NCBI GenBank assembly: GCA_963838775.1
Contig: CAWISP010000032.1
Span: 124,001-188,000, forward strand
DNA length: 64,000 bases
Direction of reading: 5' to 3'
Origin: Chersky-840 sp963838775
GTDB taxonomy: Bacteria; Actinomycetota; Acidimicrobiia; Acidimicrobiales; UBA8190
Of the stretch, positions 41,455 through 50,927 are shown in pieces; position 1 is the first letter of the stretch, and every line of letters begins with the position of its first letter. A model generated the notes under the pieces. The model was not told where the DNA came from, ran no database searches, and saw only the letters and a program-made list of their open reading frames with translations. The position numbers and the translations under genes were made by a program.

Positions 41455-42015
41455 CTAGGCCCGGGTGATGTACTCGCCGGAGCGCGTGTCGACCTTGATG
41501 CGCTCTCCGGGGTTCACGAACAGCGGGACCTGTACCACGAGCCCCGTCTCAAGCGTGGCGGGCTTGCGAGCCCCCGACACCCGGTCGCCTTGGACACCGG
41601 GCTCGGTCTCGGCCACCGACAGCTCGACCGCGGCGGGAAGGTCCACGCCGACGATCTCCCCGGCATACAACTGCAGAACGGCGTTGTCCCCTTCTTTGAC
41701 GAACTGGGCGGCGTCCCCGAGGGCGGCGGGCGCGACATGGAGCTGGTCGTACGACGTGACGTCCATGAACACGTAGTCGGTACCGTCGCGATAGAGAAGC
41801 TGCATCTCCCGCTTGTCCACGATCGCCTGCTCGACACGCTCGTCGGCACGGAACGTGCGCTCCAGGACGGCGCCGGTGCGGACGTTCTTGAGCTTGGTGC
41901 GAACGAAGGCGCCGCCCTTCCCCGGTTTCACGTGCTGGAACTCCACGACCGCGAACAGCCCGTCGGGCAGGTCGAGGGTCATGCCGTTGCGGAGATCATT
42001 GGTCGTGATTGCCAT
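41455..42015 (-). CDS. efp: Elongation factor P
   Basis: 186 aa, three-domain tRNA-mimic that rescues ribosomes stalled on polyproline. MAITTNDLRNGMTLDLPDGL, FQHVKPGKGGAFVRTKLKN (tip loop with the modifiable Lys in PGKGGA), and the C-terminal GLVVQVPLFVNPGERIKVDT are canonical. ATG 42015 shares one base with the pepP stop (TGATG). Proline-rich proteins such as the pyrD tail would depend on EF-P. Confidence 0.97.
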   Translation of the reverse strand: MAITTNDLRNGMTLDLPDGLFAVVEFQHVKPGKGGAFVRTKLKNVRTGAVLERTFRADERVEQAIVDKREMQLLYRDGTDYVFMDVTSYDQLHVAPAALGDAAQFVKEGDNAVLQLYAGEIVGVDLPAAVELSVAETEPGVQGDRVSGARKPATLETGLVVQVPLFVNPGERIKVDTRSGEYITRA

Positions 42016-43214
42016 CAGGCGGCGATGTCCTTGGGGAATCGGGTGAGGGTGTGACAGCCGTCCGCAGTGACCACGACGGTGTCCTCGACACGAACACCGC
42101 CGATCCCCGCCAGGTACACGCCCGGCTCGACGGTCACGACGACGTCGGTGGCGAGGATAGCAGTCGACCCCGGGCCGACCGCCGGGGCCTCGTGGATGTC
42201 GAGGCCGACCCCGTGCCCGGTGCCGTGCTCGAAGGCGTCCTTCCAGCCCGCCGCGGCGATGACATCGCGACACGCCTTGTCGACATCCCCCGCCGTCACC
42301 CCGGCGCGCACCGCCGCCACCCCCGCCGCCTGAGCCTCCCCGACGACTTCGAAGACCCGGGCCAGGGTGCCCGGTGGCTCTCCACCCACGCAGAACGTGC
42401 GCGTCATGTCGGACCGGTAGCCCTCGAAGATCGCACCGAAGTCCACCACCACCGGATCCCCCTCGACGATGGTGCGCTTTGTCGGCCGTGCGTGTGGCTT
42501 CGCCGCGTTCGGGCCCGACGCCACGATGGTCTCGAAGGCCCGGTCTTCGGCGCCGAGACGCCGCATGGCGGTGTCGAGGGCCAGCGCCACCTCGTCCTCT
42601 CGACTTCCGCGGCTGAGCAGCGGGAGCACCTCACCGAGAGCGGCGTCGGCGATGGCGGCGGCGCGCGCCATGCGCGCCAACTCGCCACGGTCTTTCACCT
42701 GGCGCAGAAGCTCCACCACCCTGCTGGTGGGGACGGGTTGCGCCGGCGCCAGGTCCTCGGCCCATCGCCGCTGGGCCGACCAGGTGACGTGGTCGGCCTC
42801 GAGGCCGAGGCGCGCCACCCCACCGGACCTCGCCAGCGCGGCCAGGGCTTCGCGCTGGGCCTGGAGCCCACCCACGCACAATTCGACGGTGCCGTCGTGG
42901 CCGGCTGCGGTGAGCTGCTCGGCGGCTTGGGTCCGGTAGCGGCCGTCGGTGACGAGCAGCGCACCGCTCCCGGTCACGAGCAACGTGCCGGCGGAGCCAC
43001 TGAACCCGGTGAGGTAGCGGACGTTGGCGAGCGCGGTCACGAGCAGCGCGTCCGCTCCCGCCGATGCGATCCCGGCGCGCAGACGGGTCAGTCGGTCGGC
43101 GACCTGCAAGGGGGGGAGCGCGCCGTGGAGAGCCGACGCGGCGCTGTCGTCGTCGGTCGGTTCCTCCCCTCCTACGGGCCCCCGAGGCGCCGCTGAGCCT
43201 CCGGCTCCTGTCAT
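42015..43214 (-). CDS. pepP: M24-family Xaa-Pro aminopeptidase
   Basis: 399 aa. The N-terminal creatinase-like domain (RLRAGIASAGADALLVTAL, YLTGFSGSAGTLLV) precedes the pita-bread metallopeptidase domain with metal ligands in VVVDFGAIFEGYRSDMTRTF (two Asp), FEHGTGHGVGLDIHEAP (His) and TVEPGVYLAGIGGVRVED (two Glu). The first 35 residues are low-complexity and disordered. It is the usual aroQ-pepP-efp-nusB neighbour. Confidence 0.93.
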   Translation of the reverse strand: MTGAGGSAAPRGPVGGEEPTDDDSAASALHGALPPLQVADRLTRLRAGIASAGADALLVTALANVRYLTGFSGSAGTLLVTGSGALLVTDGRYRTQAAEQLTAAGHDGTVELCVGGLQAQREALAALARSGGVARLGLEADHVTWSAQRRWAEDLAPAQPVPTSRVVELLRQVKDRGELARMARAAAIADAALGEVLPLLSRGSREDEVALALDTAMRRLGAEDRAFETIVASGPNAAKPHARPTKRTIVEGDPVVVDFGAIFEGYRSDMTRTFCVGGEPPGTLARVFEVVGEAQAAGVAAVRAGVTAGDVDKACRDVIAAAGWKDAFEHGTGHGVGLDIHEAPAVGPGSTAILATDVVVTVEPGVYLAGIGGVRVEDTVVVTADGCHTLTRFPKDIAA

Positions 43215-43268
43215 CGCGGCGTCCTCGTCGCGGGCGTCCTCATCGCGGTCGTCTCGGCGCCATCACGC

Positions 43269-43745
43269 TCATGTCGGCGCCGACGACCGGTCGGCGAGCA
43301 GGCGGGCCACAGCCTGGACCGCCAACCGATAGCCGAGGCCGCCGAAGCCGGCGATCGAGCCGTGCGCCACCGCCGCCACCACCGATGTGTGGCGCCAGGG
43401 CTCGCGTGCGGCCGGGTTGGAGAGATGGACCTCGACGACGATCCCGTCGAATGCCGCCAGGGCATCGTGCAGCGACCACGAGTAATGCGTGAGCGCGCCG
43501 GCGTTGACGATGAGGGCGTCGGCTCTCCCCCGGGCGCCGTGGACCAGTTCGACGAGCTCACCCTCGTGGTTGGTCTGGTGGTGTTCGAGCTCGAGGCCGC
43601 ACCGGGCGGCCTCCTCGATGGCGCCCGCCACGTGATCGGCGAGCGTGGCGGTGCCGTAGACGTCGGGCTGGCGCTCGCCCAGCAGGTCGAGATTCGGACC
43701 CGACAGCACCACCACGAGCGACTCGCCGGCGCCGGAGCTGCTCAC
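43269..43745 (-). CDS. aroQ: 3-dehydroquinate dehydratase, type II
   Basis: 158 aa; third shikimate step. LSGPNLDLLGERQPDVYG (catalytic Tyr and flexible loop Arg), HHQTNHEGELVELVH, LIVNAGALTHYSWSLHDAL and VEVHLSNPAAREPWRH are diagnostic. The GTG start 43745 overlaps the aroB stop as GTGA. The 54-bp gap to pepP has imperfect direct repeats rich in GTCCTC and no gene. Confidence 0.96.
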   Translation of the reverse strand: MSSSGAGESLVVVLSGPNLDLLGERQPDVYGTATLADHVAGAIEEAARCGLELEHHQTNHEGELVELVHGARGRADALIVNAGALTHYSWSLHDALAAFDGIVVEVHLSNPAAREPWRHTSVVAAVAHGSIAGFGGLGYRLAVQAVARLLADRSSAPT

Positions 43746-44794
43746 GGTGCGCTCCCCATGTCCGCCAGGGTGGCGAGCACGTCCGCTTCGTCCACCTGGT
43801 GCACCGGCTCCACACCGTTGGGACCGTCGAGGACGAAGGTCAGGTCGTGGCGCGCTTTTTTGTCTCGGGCCATGAACTCCACGAGCTCGCCGGCCGAAGC
43901 ACCCACGGGGAGGTCGGCATGGAGGTCGAACCCACTCACCACCCGTCGGTGCAACGCCACCCGCTCGTCGTCGATGCGGTCGAGGCGTCGCGCCAACATC
44001 GCCGAGAAGACGAGGCCGATGGCGACGGCCTCACCGTGGCGCAGGTCCCACTTGGCGTCGGGGCCGAACGAGGAGGCCTCGAGGGCATGAGCGAGGGTGT
44101 GGCCGTAGTTGAGGACCATGCGACGGCCGGATTCGCGCTCGTCCGTCGTCACGACGGCGGCCTTGATGGCGACGCACTTGGCGACCTGCTCGTCGAGAGG
44201 CAGGCCCAGGATCGCCGCGCCGGGACGGCCCTGTTCGAGGAACCCTTCACCGAGGAAGGCGTATTTGGCCATCTCGCCTCGGCCCGACGACCATTCACGC
44301 GCCGGCAGGGAGCCGAGGGTCTGGATGTCACAGAGCACCGCGGCGGGCTGCCAGAACGTGCCGACGAGGTTCTTTCCCTCGGGGAGGTTCACACCCGTCT
44401 TCCCACCGATGGCGGCATCGACCTGCGCCAGCAGTGTCGTGGGCACATTGACGTAGGGGGTGCCGCGGTGAAAGACCGACGCTGCGAAGCCCGCCACATC
44501 GCTGACCACGCCTCCCCCGAGCGCGACAACCGCATCGGAGCGGGTCAGGCCGAAACGGGTGAAGTCTCGGCACAGCTGGGTCACCGATGCCAACGTCTTG
44601 GCGGACTCACCCTCCTCGACCACGAAGGTCTCGGAAGGAACCCCTGCGTCCACCTCGACCTCGACGTTGTCCTGCGTGACGATCGCCACGCGCCGAACGC
44701 CGGGCGGGAGCACCTCGGGCAGTAGCTTGCGGGCCCCCGCCCCCACGATCACGTCGTAGGACCGCTCCCCGAGACCGACGGGAACGGTGATCAT
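43742..44794 (-). CDS. aroB: 3-dehydroquinate synthase
   Basis: 350 aa; converts DAHP to 3-dehydroquinate with NAD and zinc. TRSDAVVALGGGVVSDVAGF (NAD), YVNVPTTLLAQVDAAIGGKTGVN (substrate), KNLVGTFWQPAAVL, the zinc ligands Glu in RGEMAKYAFLG and His in MVLNYGHTLAHALE / WDLRHGEAVAIGL are complete. Start ATG 44794 overlaps aroK as ATGA; the longer frame is antisense-like. It takes the product of the transposon's DAHP synthase. Confidence 0.97.
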   Translation of the reverse strand: MITVPVGLGERSYDVIVGAGARKLLPEVLPPGVRRVAIVTQDNVEVEVDAGVPSETFVVEEGESAKTLASVTQLCRDFTRFGLTRSDAVVALGGGVVSDVAGFAASVFHRGTPYVNVPTTLLAQVDAAIGGKTGVNLPEGKNLVGTFWQPAAVLCDIQTLGSLPAREWSSGRGEMAKYAFLGEGFLEQGRPGAAILGLPLDEQVAKCVAIKAAVVTTDERESGRRMVLNYGHTLAHALEASSFGPDAKWDLRHGEAVAIGLVFSAMLARRLDRIDDERVALHRRVVSGFDLHADLPVGASAGELVEFMARDKKARHDLTFVLDGPNGVEPVHQVDEADVLATLADMGSAP

Positions 44795-45342
44795 CGGATG
44801 CGCTCGCGCCGCAACGGGCCCACCGCATCGAGGACGCGCTCGGCCACCGCGGCGGGGGCGAGATCGTCGACGTCGATGACCACATCGGCAACCTCCTCGT
44901 AGAGGCCACGACGCTGCTGGTCGATACGGGCCAGCGCCGTGGCGGGGCCACCCGGCCCCGACCCATCGGGCGTGGTCAGCAGGGGACGATCGGCGCTGCT
45001 TCCCACTCGGCGGGCCAGGGTTTCGGGGCGGGCGCGCAGCCACACCACGGTCCCCGCCGCACGCAGGGCGGCACGGTTGGTGCTATCGATGACCGCACCA
45101 CCGCCGACCGACACCACGGCCGGGACGCTCCCCCCGAGCACCGCTTCGAGCACCTGCGCCTCCTCCGATCGGAAACCTGCCTCACCGCGCGCAGAGAAGA
45201 TCTCGCGCACCGTCGAACCGGCGGCCCGCTCCACTTCCACGTCGGTGTCGACGTGCGGTCGATCGAGCCGCGCCGCGACGAGCCGAGCCACGGTCGACTT
45301 TCCGGCGCCCATCATCCCCACGAGCAGCACGTGCTCAGCCAC
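44791..45342 (-). CDS. aroK: Shikimate kinase
   Basis: 183 aa P-loop kinase. Walker A LVGMMGAGKSTVARLVA; the shikimate-binding Asp in HVDTDVEVE, FRSEEAQVLEAVL and SVGGGAVIDSTNRAAL; the lid in RRVGSSADRPLL. It overlaps aroC by 8 nt and aroB by 4 nt. Confidence 0.96.
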   Translation of the reverse strand: MAEHVLLVGMMGAGKSTVARLVAARLDRPHVDTDVEVERAAGSTVREIFSARGEAGFRSEEAQVLEAVLGGSVPAVVSVGGGAVIDSTNRAALRAAGTVVWLRARPETLARRVGSSADRPLLTTPDGSGPGGPATALARIDQQRRGLYEEVADVVIDVDDLAPAAVAERVLDAVGPLRRERIR

Positions 45343-46525
45343 GGCCGACCGCAGCGGCCGACGACGGGGTGTCGTGGAGCGACGACAGGTAGCCGTCCCG
45401 GTTGCGCAGAACCTCGGCCAGCGAGTCGCCCCCGAACTTGCGCAACGCTTCGGAGGCGAGCACGAGCGCGGTCATCGTCTCGGCCACCACGCCCATGGCA
45501 GGGACGGCGGTGACGTCGGTGCGCTCCTTGAACGACACCGTGGACTCCTTGGTCACGACGTCGACGGTTCCGAGCACGGGCCTGTTCAACGTGGCGAGCG
45601 GCTTCATCCCGACCCGCGCCGCGATGAGCCCACCGGTCGACATGCCTCCCTCGATCCCTCCCGCCCGGTCGGTCTCGCGGCGGTAGTCCCCCGCGCCCTC
45701 GTCCCAACCGATGGCGTCGTGGGCCTCCGAACCGCGTCGGGACACCACGTCCGAGCCCTCGCCGAGCTCGACATGCTTCACGGCCTGGATGCTCATGAGC
45801 GCCTGGGCCAGCAGACCGTCGAGGCGGCGATCCCAGTGGACGTGACTGCCGAGACCCACCGGAACCCCGTAGGCGAGCACCTCGACCACCCCACCGAGCG
45901 AGTCCCCGTCCTTGGCGGCCGCCTTGATGGCCTCGACCATGCGCGCCTCGACATCGGGGTCGAAGCACCGCACGGCGGAGTCGTCGATGCGTTCGAGGTC
46001 GCCAGGCCCGGGGCGGGCCACCCCCTCGGCGCGCACCGGGCCGAGACCGACAACGTGGCTCAGCACCGAAACCCCGAGCCGGGCCAGAAAAGCCTTGGCC
46101 AGGCTGCCCGCCGCCACGCGGGCCGCGGTCTCACGGGCCGAGGCGCGCTCGAGGACGTCGCGCGCGTCGTCGAACCCGTATTTCTGCATACCGGCCAGGT
46201 CGGCGTGTCCGGGGCGGGGCTTGGTGAGGACCTGGGAGGGCGACCCCGGGTCGGGGGACATCTCCTCCTGCCACTTCGGCCACTCTGTATTGGCGATCTC
46301 GATGGCAACAGGGGAGCCCAGGGTCCGTCCGTGGCGTATCCCCCCGACCAGCGTGATCTCGTCCGCCTCGAAGCGCATTCGGGGTCCGCGCCCGTACCCG
46401 AGGCGCCGGCGGGCGAGCTCGCCGGCGATCTCCGGGGCCGTGACGGGGAGACCCGCCGGCAGGCCTTCGACGATCACCACGAGGGCTTTGCCATGGGACT
46501 CTCCGGCGGTGAGGTACCTGAGCAC
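45335..46525 (-). CDS. aroC: Chorismate synthase
   Basis: 396 aa FMN-dependent enzyme producing chorismate. Signatures: YLTAGESHGKALVVIVEGLP (motif 1), GRGPRMRFEADEITLVGGIR, KPRPGHADLAGMQKYGF, ASARETAARVAAGSLAK (motif 2) and GGMSTGGLIAARVGMKPLAT with motif 3 REMTALVLASEALRKFGGD-like TMTALVLASEALRKFG. It leads the aroCKBQ group. aroE and aroA are not in the window. Confidence 0.97.
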   Translation of the reverse strand: MLRYLTAGESHGKALVVIVEGLPAGLPVTAPEIAGELARRRLGYGRGPRMRFEADEITLVGGIRHGRTLGSPVAIEIANTEWPKWQEEMSPDPGSPSQVLTKPRPGHADLAGMQKYGFDDARDVLERASARETAARVAAGSLAKAFLARLGVSVLSHVVGLGPVRAEGVARPGPGDLERIDDSAVRCFDPDVEARMVEAIKAAAKDGDSLGGVVEVLAYGVPVGLGSHVHWDRRLDGLLAQALMSIQAVKHVELGEGSDVVSRRGSEAHDAIGWDEGAGDYRRETDRAGGIEGGMSTGGLIAARVGMKPLATLNRPVLGTVDVVTKESTVSFKERTDVTAVPAMGVVAETMTALVLASEALRKFGGDSLAEVLRNRDGYLSSLHDTPSSAAAVGRG

Positions 46526-46597
46526 GGCGCCAATCTACTTCGGTGCCCTCCGGTCCTCGGCCCGGTCAAGCGCCACCGCGGTCGCGCTCTCGAGCCG

Positions 46598-47383
46598 TCA
46601 CATGCTGTGATGGAACAGCGTGTGGGCGATGGGGTTGCCCCACAGGATTGTCACCACGGCCCCCGCCGCGAGAAAGGGGCCGAAGGGGATCCTCGTCTTT
46701 CGGCCCGCCCCCGACACCGCCATGGCCCCGACTCCGACCAGCGCGCCCAGGACGAAGGCGGCGAAGAACCCCACGAAGGCATGGCCCAGCCCCAGCCAGC
46801 CGGTGGCGAAACCAACCACGCCGGCGAGGCGCACGTCACCGAAACCCATTCCCCGGGGCACCATGAGATGCACGACGAGGAAGGCCACGAAGGCCGCCGC
46901 GCCGGCGATGGCGGCACGCGCCAGCAGCCCCCACTTGTCGTCGACCCCCGCCGCCACGACGAACAACGGCACCATGACGGCGAGGGTCGCGTACACAAGT
47001 CGGTTGGGGATGATCTGGCGCTCGAGGTCCACCACGCTCATCGCCACCATGGACAGACCGAACACGGCGTAGGCAGCGAGCACCACGTCGTCACCGAAGC
47101 GCGCCGCGAAAGCACCGAGCACCACGGCGCCCACCACTCCGAGCAGGGCCGGTCGCCACGGGTGTGAAACCCGCTCCCGGCACGAGTGGCACCCGCGCCG
47201 CAAGAACAATGCGTTGGCTACCGGGACGAGGCCTCGTCCCCGGTAGGGCGTGGCACACGACGGGCAGCGCCACCAGGGACGGTCGAAGGGCCGACGCTCC
47301 CCCAGCCGCTCGACGACGATCTCGAGCTCACCGCCGAGGAGAAGTCCCGCCCCTGCGCTGACCCCCGTGACGAGGGCGTGCAT
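46598..47383 (-). CDS. Type IV prepilin peptidase (A24 family)
   Basis: 261 aa membrane protease that trims prepilins. The N-terminal part has a four-cysteine zinc motif, CPSC (about 40-43) and CHSC (about 65-68). It is followed by six to seven TM helices with the two catalytic aspartates in SVVDLERQIIPN and PRGMGFGDVRLAGVVG. The normal N-methylation domain is reduced. It precedes aroC by 72 bp on the same strand. No other pilus gene is visible here, though such genes often flank aroC/aroK in actinobacteria. Confidence 0.92.
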   Translation of the reverse strand: MHALVTGVSAGAGLLLGGELEIVVERLGERRPFDRPWWRCPSCATPYRGRGLVPVANALFLRRGCHSCRERVSHPWRPALLGVVGAVVLGAFAARFGDDVVLAAYAVFGLSMVAMSVVDLERQIIPNRLVYATLAVMVPLFVVAAGVDDKWGLLARAAIAGAAAFVAFLVVHLMVPRGMGFGDVRLAGVVGFATGWLGLGHAFVGFFAAFVLGALVGVGAMAVSGAGRKTRIPFGPFLAAGAVVTILWGNPIAHTLFHHSM

Positions 47384-47474
47384 GTCGGCACGCTAACCGA
47401 CGGCTTCCGTGCCTCCGCGGATGCGCGGCCCGGCGCAGCGCAAGGCGCGGCGGGAACCCCAGGGGCCCGGCGGA

Positions 47475-48134
47475 CTACTTCTTGGCCGGCTCGTAGAAGG
47501 GGTTGGCGCCGCTGGCGTGGTCCGTGACATCGACCACCGACACGACTTCGGGAACGGAGTCGCGCAGCGCCACCTCGATGCCCTGAGAGAGCGTCACCGA
47601 CGCCAGCCCGCAACCCTGGCATCCCCCGCTCAGGCGCACGTAGACGACACCCTCTTCGACCGCGACCAGGTCGGCATGACCACCGTGCATGGCGATGGAG
47701 GGGTTCACCTGGGACTCGAGCACCTTGAGAACCCGCTCGGCGAGGTCGCTCGTCAGGTCCACCTCGGGTCGGTCGACGAAGGCCTGCGGCCGCGGCGGGG
47801 TGTTGGGGTTCACGATCACGAGCCCACCGTCACCGTCGTCGGACCAGTCGAGCCTCGCTCCCACGATGCGGGCCAAGCTCGACTCCGGGACCACGACGGC
47901 GAGGCCCTCGTCGTCGGTGACGCTGTCGCCGGGGCCGGCATCGGCAGCCGCCTGGAAGTAGATGTCGTAGGTGTAGGCACCGTCGCGCGCGCCCGTGACC
48001 TCGACCCACAGGGCCAGGCGGTCGGCTTCCGCCTCCTGGGCCCGGGCGTCGAGCACGACGCTGCGGGCCGCCGGTGTGACGGTCAGCGCAGTAGAGACTT
48101 CAGCGTCGCCGGCCAGCGAGACGTCCTCCCCCAT
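47475..48134 (-). CDS. Nfu-type Fe-S cluster protein
   Basis: 219 aa. The C-terminal NifU-like domain (about 125-200; DLAERVLKVLESQVNPSIAMHGG) has the CxxC cluster ligand pair C172/C175 in SGGCQGCGLASVTL. The N-terminal half (about 15-115) resembles an A-type (HesB-like) fold without its cysteines, as in NfuA. It probably carries or delivers Fe-S clusters, for instance to the radical SAM enzyme nearby. ATG 48134 is preferred; TTG 48143 is 1 nt from the AGGAGG, so too close. Confidence 0.88.
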   Translation of the reverse strand: MGEDVSLAGDAEVSTALTVTPAARSVVLDARAQEAEADRLALWVEVTGARDGAYTYDIYFQAAADAGPGDSVTDDEGLAVVVPESSLARIVGARLDWSDDGDGGLVIVNPNTPPRPQAFVDRPEVDLTSDLAERVLKVLESQVNPSIAMHGGHADLVAVEEGVVYVRLSGGCQGCGLASVTLSQGIEVALRDSVPEVVSVVDVTDHASGANPFYEPAKK

Positions 48135-48166
48135 GGGTGTCAACCTCCTCCGGCCATCATAGGTGG

Positions 48167-49393
48167 GTGGCCCGGCTACTCCTCCTCGTCCCCTCGGCCA
48201 GTTACCGGGCCCGGGACTTCCTCGATGCGGCCCGGGCGCTGGGTGTCGACGTCGTCGTCGGCACCGAGCAGGCCCATGCCCTGGCGGGGTTGATGGGGTC
48301 GCGCACCCTCGAGGTGCCCCTGGACGATCCCGACGAAGCCGCCCGTGTCATCGTCGCCCACGACGCGGTCGCACCCCTCGACGCCGTGATCGCCGTCGAC
48401 GACATGGGCACCCTGGTGGCGGCAGAGGCCTCGGCGCTCCTGGGGCTCCGCCACAATCCGCCCGACGCCGTGGCCGCGGCACGCGACAAGCTCGCCCTGC
48501 GCACCCGGCTGGCCGCCTTCGAGGTCCCCCAACCCGTCTTCGCCGCGCTCGCCGCCGGGGCCGGGCCCGAGGAGATCGCCGCGGTGACCACCACCGTCGG
48601 ACTGCCATGTGTGGTCAAGCCCACGACGCTGTCGGGGAGCCAGGGGGTGCTGCGAGCCGACACCGTCGAGGACGCCGTGGCCATCGTGGCGCGCGTCCGT
48701 GCCATCGCCACCACCGCCGGTGTCGACCCCGGCACCCCGCTGCTCGTCGAGCAGTTCGCGCCCGGCCCCGAGGTCGCCGTGGAGGGCCTCATGCTCTCGG
48801 GCGAGTTGCGACCCCTGGCCGTCTTCGACAAGCCCGACCCGCTCGACGGGCCGGCGTTCGAGGAGACCATCTACGTGACACCGAGCCGCCTGGCCCCGGC
48901 CGACCTCGCCGCCGTGCTGTCGGCCACAGCCGCCGCCACCGCCGCCCTGGGGCTGGTGGACGGCCCCGTCCACGCCGAGGTACGCGTGCACGAGGGTCGG
49001 GCTTCGGTGATCGAGGTGGCGGCGCGCACGATCGGCGGGTTGTGCTCGCGGGCGCTGTCGTTCTCCACGGGACGCTCCCTCGAGGAGCTCGTGATCGCCC
49101 ATGCGCTGGGCCTCCCACTCGGAGCGACCGGTGCCGTGGGGGCGTCGGGGGTCCTGATGGTGCCCATCCCCCGCGCCGGCACACTCGTCGCGGTGGAGGG
49201 ACAGGCCGAGGCTCGCCAGGTGCCCGGGGTGACCGACGTCCAGATCACCATCGCGGCGGGTCGCGCCGTGGAGCCGGTACCGGAAGGCAACCGTTACCTC
49301 GGGTTCGTCTTCGCGCGTGACAGCACGCCCGCCCGGGTCGAGAAATCGTTGCGACGGGCGTGGGCCTGTCTCGACGTCCGCGTCGACGACTGA
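48167..49393 (+). CDS. ATP-grasp enzyme, substrate unknown
   Basis: 408 aa. The N-terminal pre-ATP-grasp region (RLLLLVPSASYRARDFLDAA) leads to the ATP-grasp core with GLPCVVKPTTLSGSQGV (phosphate loop, about 145-161), LLVEQFAPGPEVAVEGLML, and metal-binding VHAEVRVHEGRASVIEVAARTIGG. A C-terminal ~80-residue domain (VPIPRAGTLVAVEGQAEARQV) closes the protein, as in D-amino-acid or peptide ligases of the carbamoyl-phosphate-synthase-like group. It starts at GTG 48167. It sits 55 bp before the radical SAM gene on the same strand, so a shared pathway is possible but not shown. Confidence 0.85.
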   Translation: MARLLLLVPSASYRARDFLDAARALGVDVVVGTEQAHALAGLMGSRTLEVPLDDPDEAARVIVAHDAVAPLDAVIAVDDMGTLVAAEASALLGLRHNPPDAVAAARDKLALRTRLAAFEVPQPVFAALAAGAGPEEIAAVTTTVGLPCVVKPTTLSGSQGVLRADTVEDAVAIVARVRAIATTAGVDPGTPLLVEQFAPGPEVAVEGLMLSGELRPLAVFDKPDPLDGPAFEETIYVTPSRLAPADLAAVLSATAAATAALGLVDGPVHAEVRVHEGRASVIEVAARTIGGLCSRALSFSTGRSLEELVIAHALGLPLGATGAVGASGVLMVPIPRAGTLVAVEGQAEARQVPGVTDVQITIAAGRAVEPVPEGNRYLGFVFARDSTPARVEKSLRRAWACLDVRVDD

Positions 49394-49448
49394 ACCGCCA
49401 CCGCGGTCGAGGTCCGTCCCCTCGTGGATATCCCGCTACCGTGGGGCG

Positions 49449-50927
49449 GTGCGCGTCGTGTTGGTCTCGACCTACGAGCTCGGCCATCAACCGCTGCACG
49501 TAGCATCACCGGCCCGCGCCCTGCTCCAGGCCGGCCACGACGTGCGCGGCGTCGATCTCGCCGTCGACCCGTTCGATGTCGATCTGCTGTCGTGGGCCGA
49601 CGCGGTCGCATTCTCGGTCCCGATGCACACCGCCATGCGACTGGCGCGTCCCGCGTGTCGCGAGATACGCAGCCGCCGCCCGGATGTGGCGCTGTGTCTC
49701 TACGGCCTCTACGCCGGCCTCGACGGCGCCGAGGGCGTTGCGCCGGTCGCCGATCTCGCCATCGCCGGCGAGTACGAGCCCGGCCTGGTCGCCTGGGTCG
49801 ACTCCCTGGGTCGAACCCCGGCGACACGGGGTGCGGAGAACGTCGGTGCCGATCGCCGCATCGTCGAGCTCGGACGGGGGCGGTTCGGGCTACCGGCTCG
49901 TGATCTCCTGCCGGGCCTCGACCGCTACGCCCGGCTGGCGCTCGGTCACGAGCGCCGTCTCGCCGGCTACGTCGAAGCGAGTCACGGGTGCGCGCACCGT
50001 TGCCGACACTGCCCGGTGCCCGTCGTCTACGACGGACGCACCCGTGTGGTCGCTGAAGACGCCGTCGTGGCCGATGTCGCACAACTCGTCGCCATGGGAG
50101 CGCGTCATGTCACCTTCGGCGATCCGGACTTCCTGAACGGCCCTCGTCACAGCGCCAGGGTGATCGATGCCGTCCACAGCGCCTTCCCCGACCTCACCTT
50201 CGACGTGACCGTCAAGGTGGAGCACATCCTTCGCCACCGCGACGTGTGGCCCCGCCTGGGGGCGGCCGGATGCCTCTTCGCGGTCTCGGCGTTCGAGTCG
50301 GCGAGCGACCACATCCTCCAACAGCTCGACAAGGGCCACACCGCCGAGGAGGTCGTCGAAGCCGTAGCCGTCCTGCGCGCCTCGCGTATCGAACCTCGAC
50401 CGTCGCTGCTCCCCTTCACGCCCTGGACGCGTCCCGAGGACGTCTTCGCCCTGTTGGACCTGGTGGCACGCGGCGATCTCGTCGGCAACGTGGACCCGGT
50501 GCAGTACGCCATCCGGCTGCTCGTCCCGCCCGGCTCGCTCCTGGTCACGTCGGGGCGACTCGACGGGCGGCTCGACGACTACGACGACGAGCACCTGGGA
50601 TGGTCGTGGCACGCGCCGGACCCGCGCCTGGACCGCCTCCAGGGCCGGCTCTCCGACATCGCCGAGCTCGCCGCCGCCGAGGAGTGGCCGGCCCAGGAGT
50701 CCTACGACGCCGTGCGCGGCGCCGCTGTCGCCGTACTCGGGGAGCGCGCCGGTCACAGCTCGGCGGCCCCGGAGCCTGACCTGCGCCTTCGCTCGCCCAT
50801 CCCGGCGGACGAGCGGCCGAGGCTCACCGAGGCGTGGTTCTGCTGTGCCGAGCCGAGTGAGGCCCAGATGGCCGCGGCGGGGGTCCGGGATTGGGCTCCC
50901 ACGCCGGTCGCCACGGGCGGAAAGTGA
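49449..50927 (+). CDS. Radical SAM protein with CCAEP C-terminal tail
   Basis: 492 aa. N-terminal Rossmann-like, cobalamin-binding-type region (about 1-120; VVLVSTYELGHQPLHVASPA). Radical SAM core with the [4Fe-4S] motif CAHRCRHC (C181, C185, C188), GARHVTFGDPDFLNGP and the downstream barrel (VKVEHILRHRDVWPRLG). The last 33 residues include WFCCAEPSEAQ (C465, C466). I recognise this tail as the CUAEP/CCAEP type, a family in which some members have selenocysteine in place of one Cys; here it is plain TGC TGT. The reaction is unknown. It starts at GTG 49449, with TACCGT 6 nt upstream (leaderless). The next gene overlaps its stop. Confidence 0.88.
   Translation: MRVVLVSTYELGHQPLHVASPARALLQAGHDVRGVDLAVDPFDVDLLSWADAVAFSVPMHTAMRLARPACREIRSRRPDVALCLYGLYAGLDGAEGVAPVADLAIAGEYEPGLVAWVDSLGRTPATRGAENVGADRRIVELGRGRFGLPARDLLPGLDRYARLALGHERRLAGYVEASHGCAHRCRHCPVPVVYDGRTRVVAEDAVVADVAQLVAMGARHVTFGDPDFLNGPRHSARVIDAVHSAFPDLTFDVTVKVEHILRHRDVWPRLGAAGCLFAVSAFESASDHILQQLDKGHTAEEVVEAVAVLRASRIEPRPSLLPFTPWTRPEDVFALLDLVARGDLVGNVDPVQYAIRLLVPPGSLLVTSGRLDGRLDDYDDEHLGWSWHAPDPRLDRLQGRLSDIAELAAAEEWPAQESYDAVRGAAVAVLGERAGHSSAAPEPDLRLRSPIPADERPRLTEAWFCCAEPSEAQMAAAGVRDWAPTPVATGGK

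Noticed and set aside
43215..43268. GTCCTC-rich direct repeats between aroQ and pepP as a regulatory array
   Set aside because: Short, imperfect and compatible with ordinary GC-rich composition.
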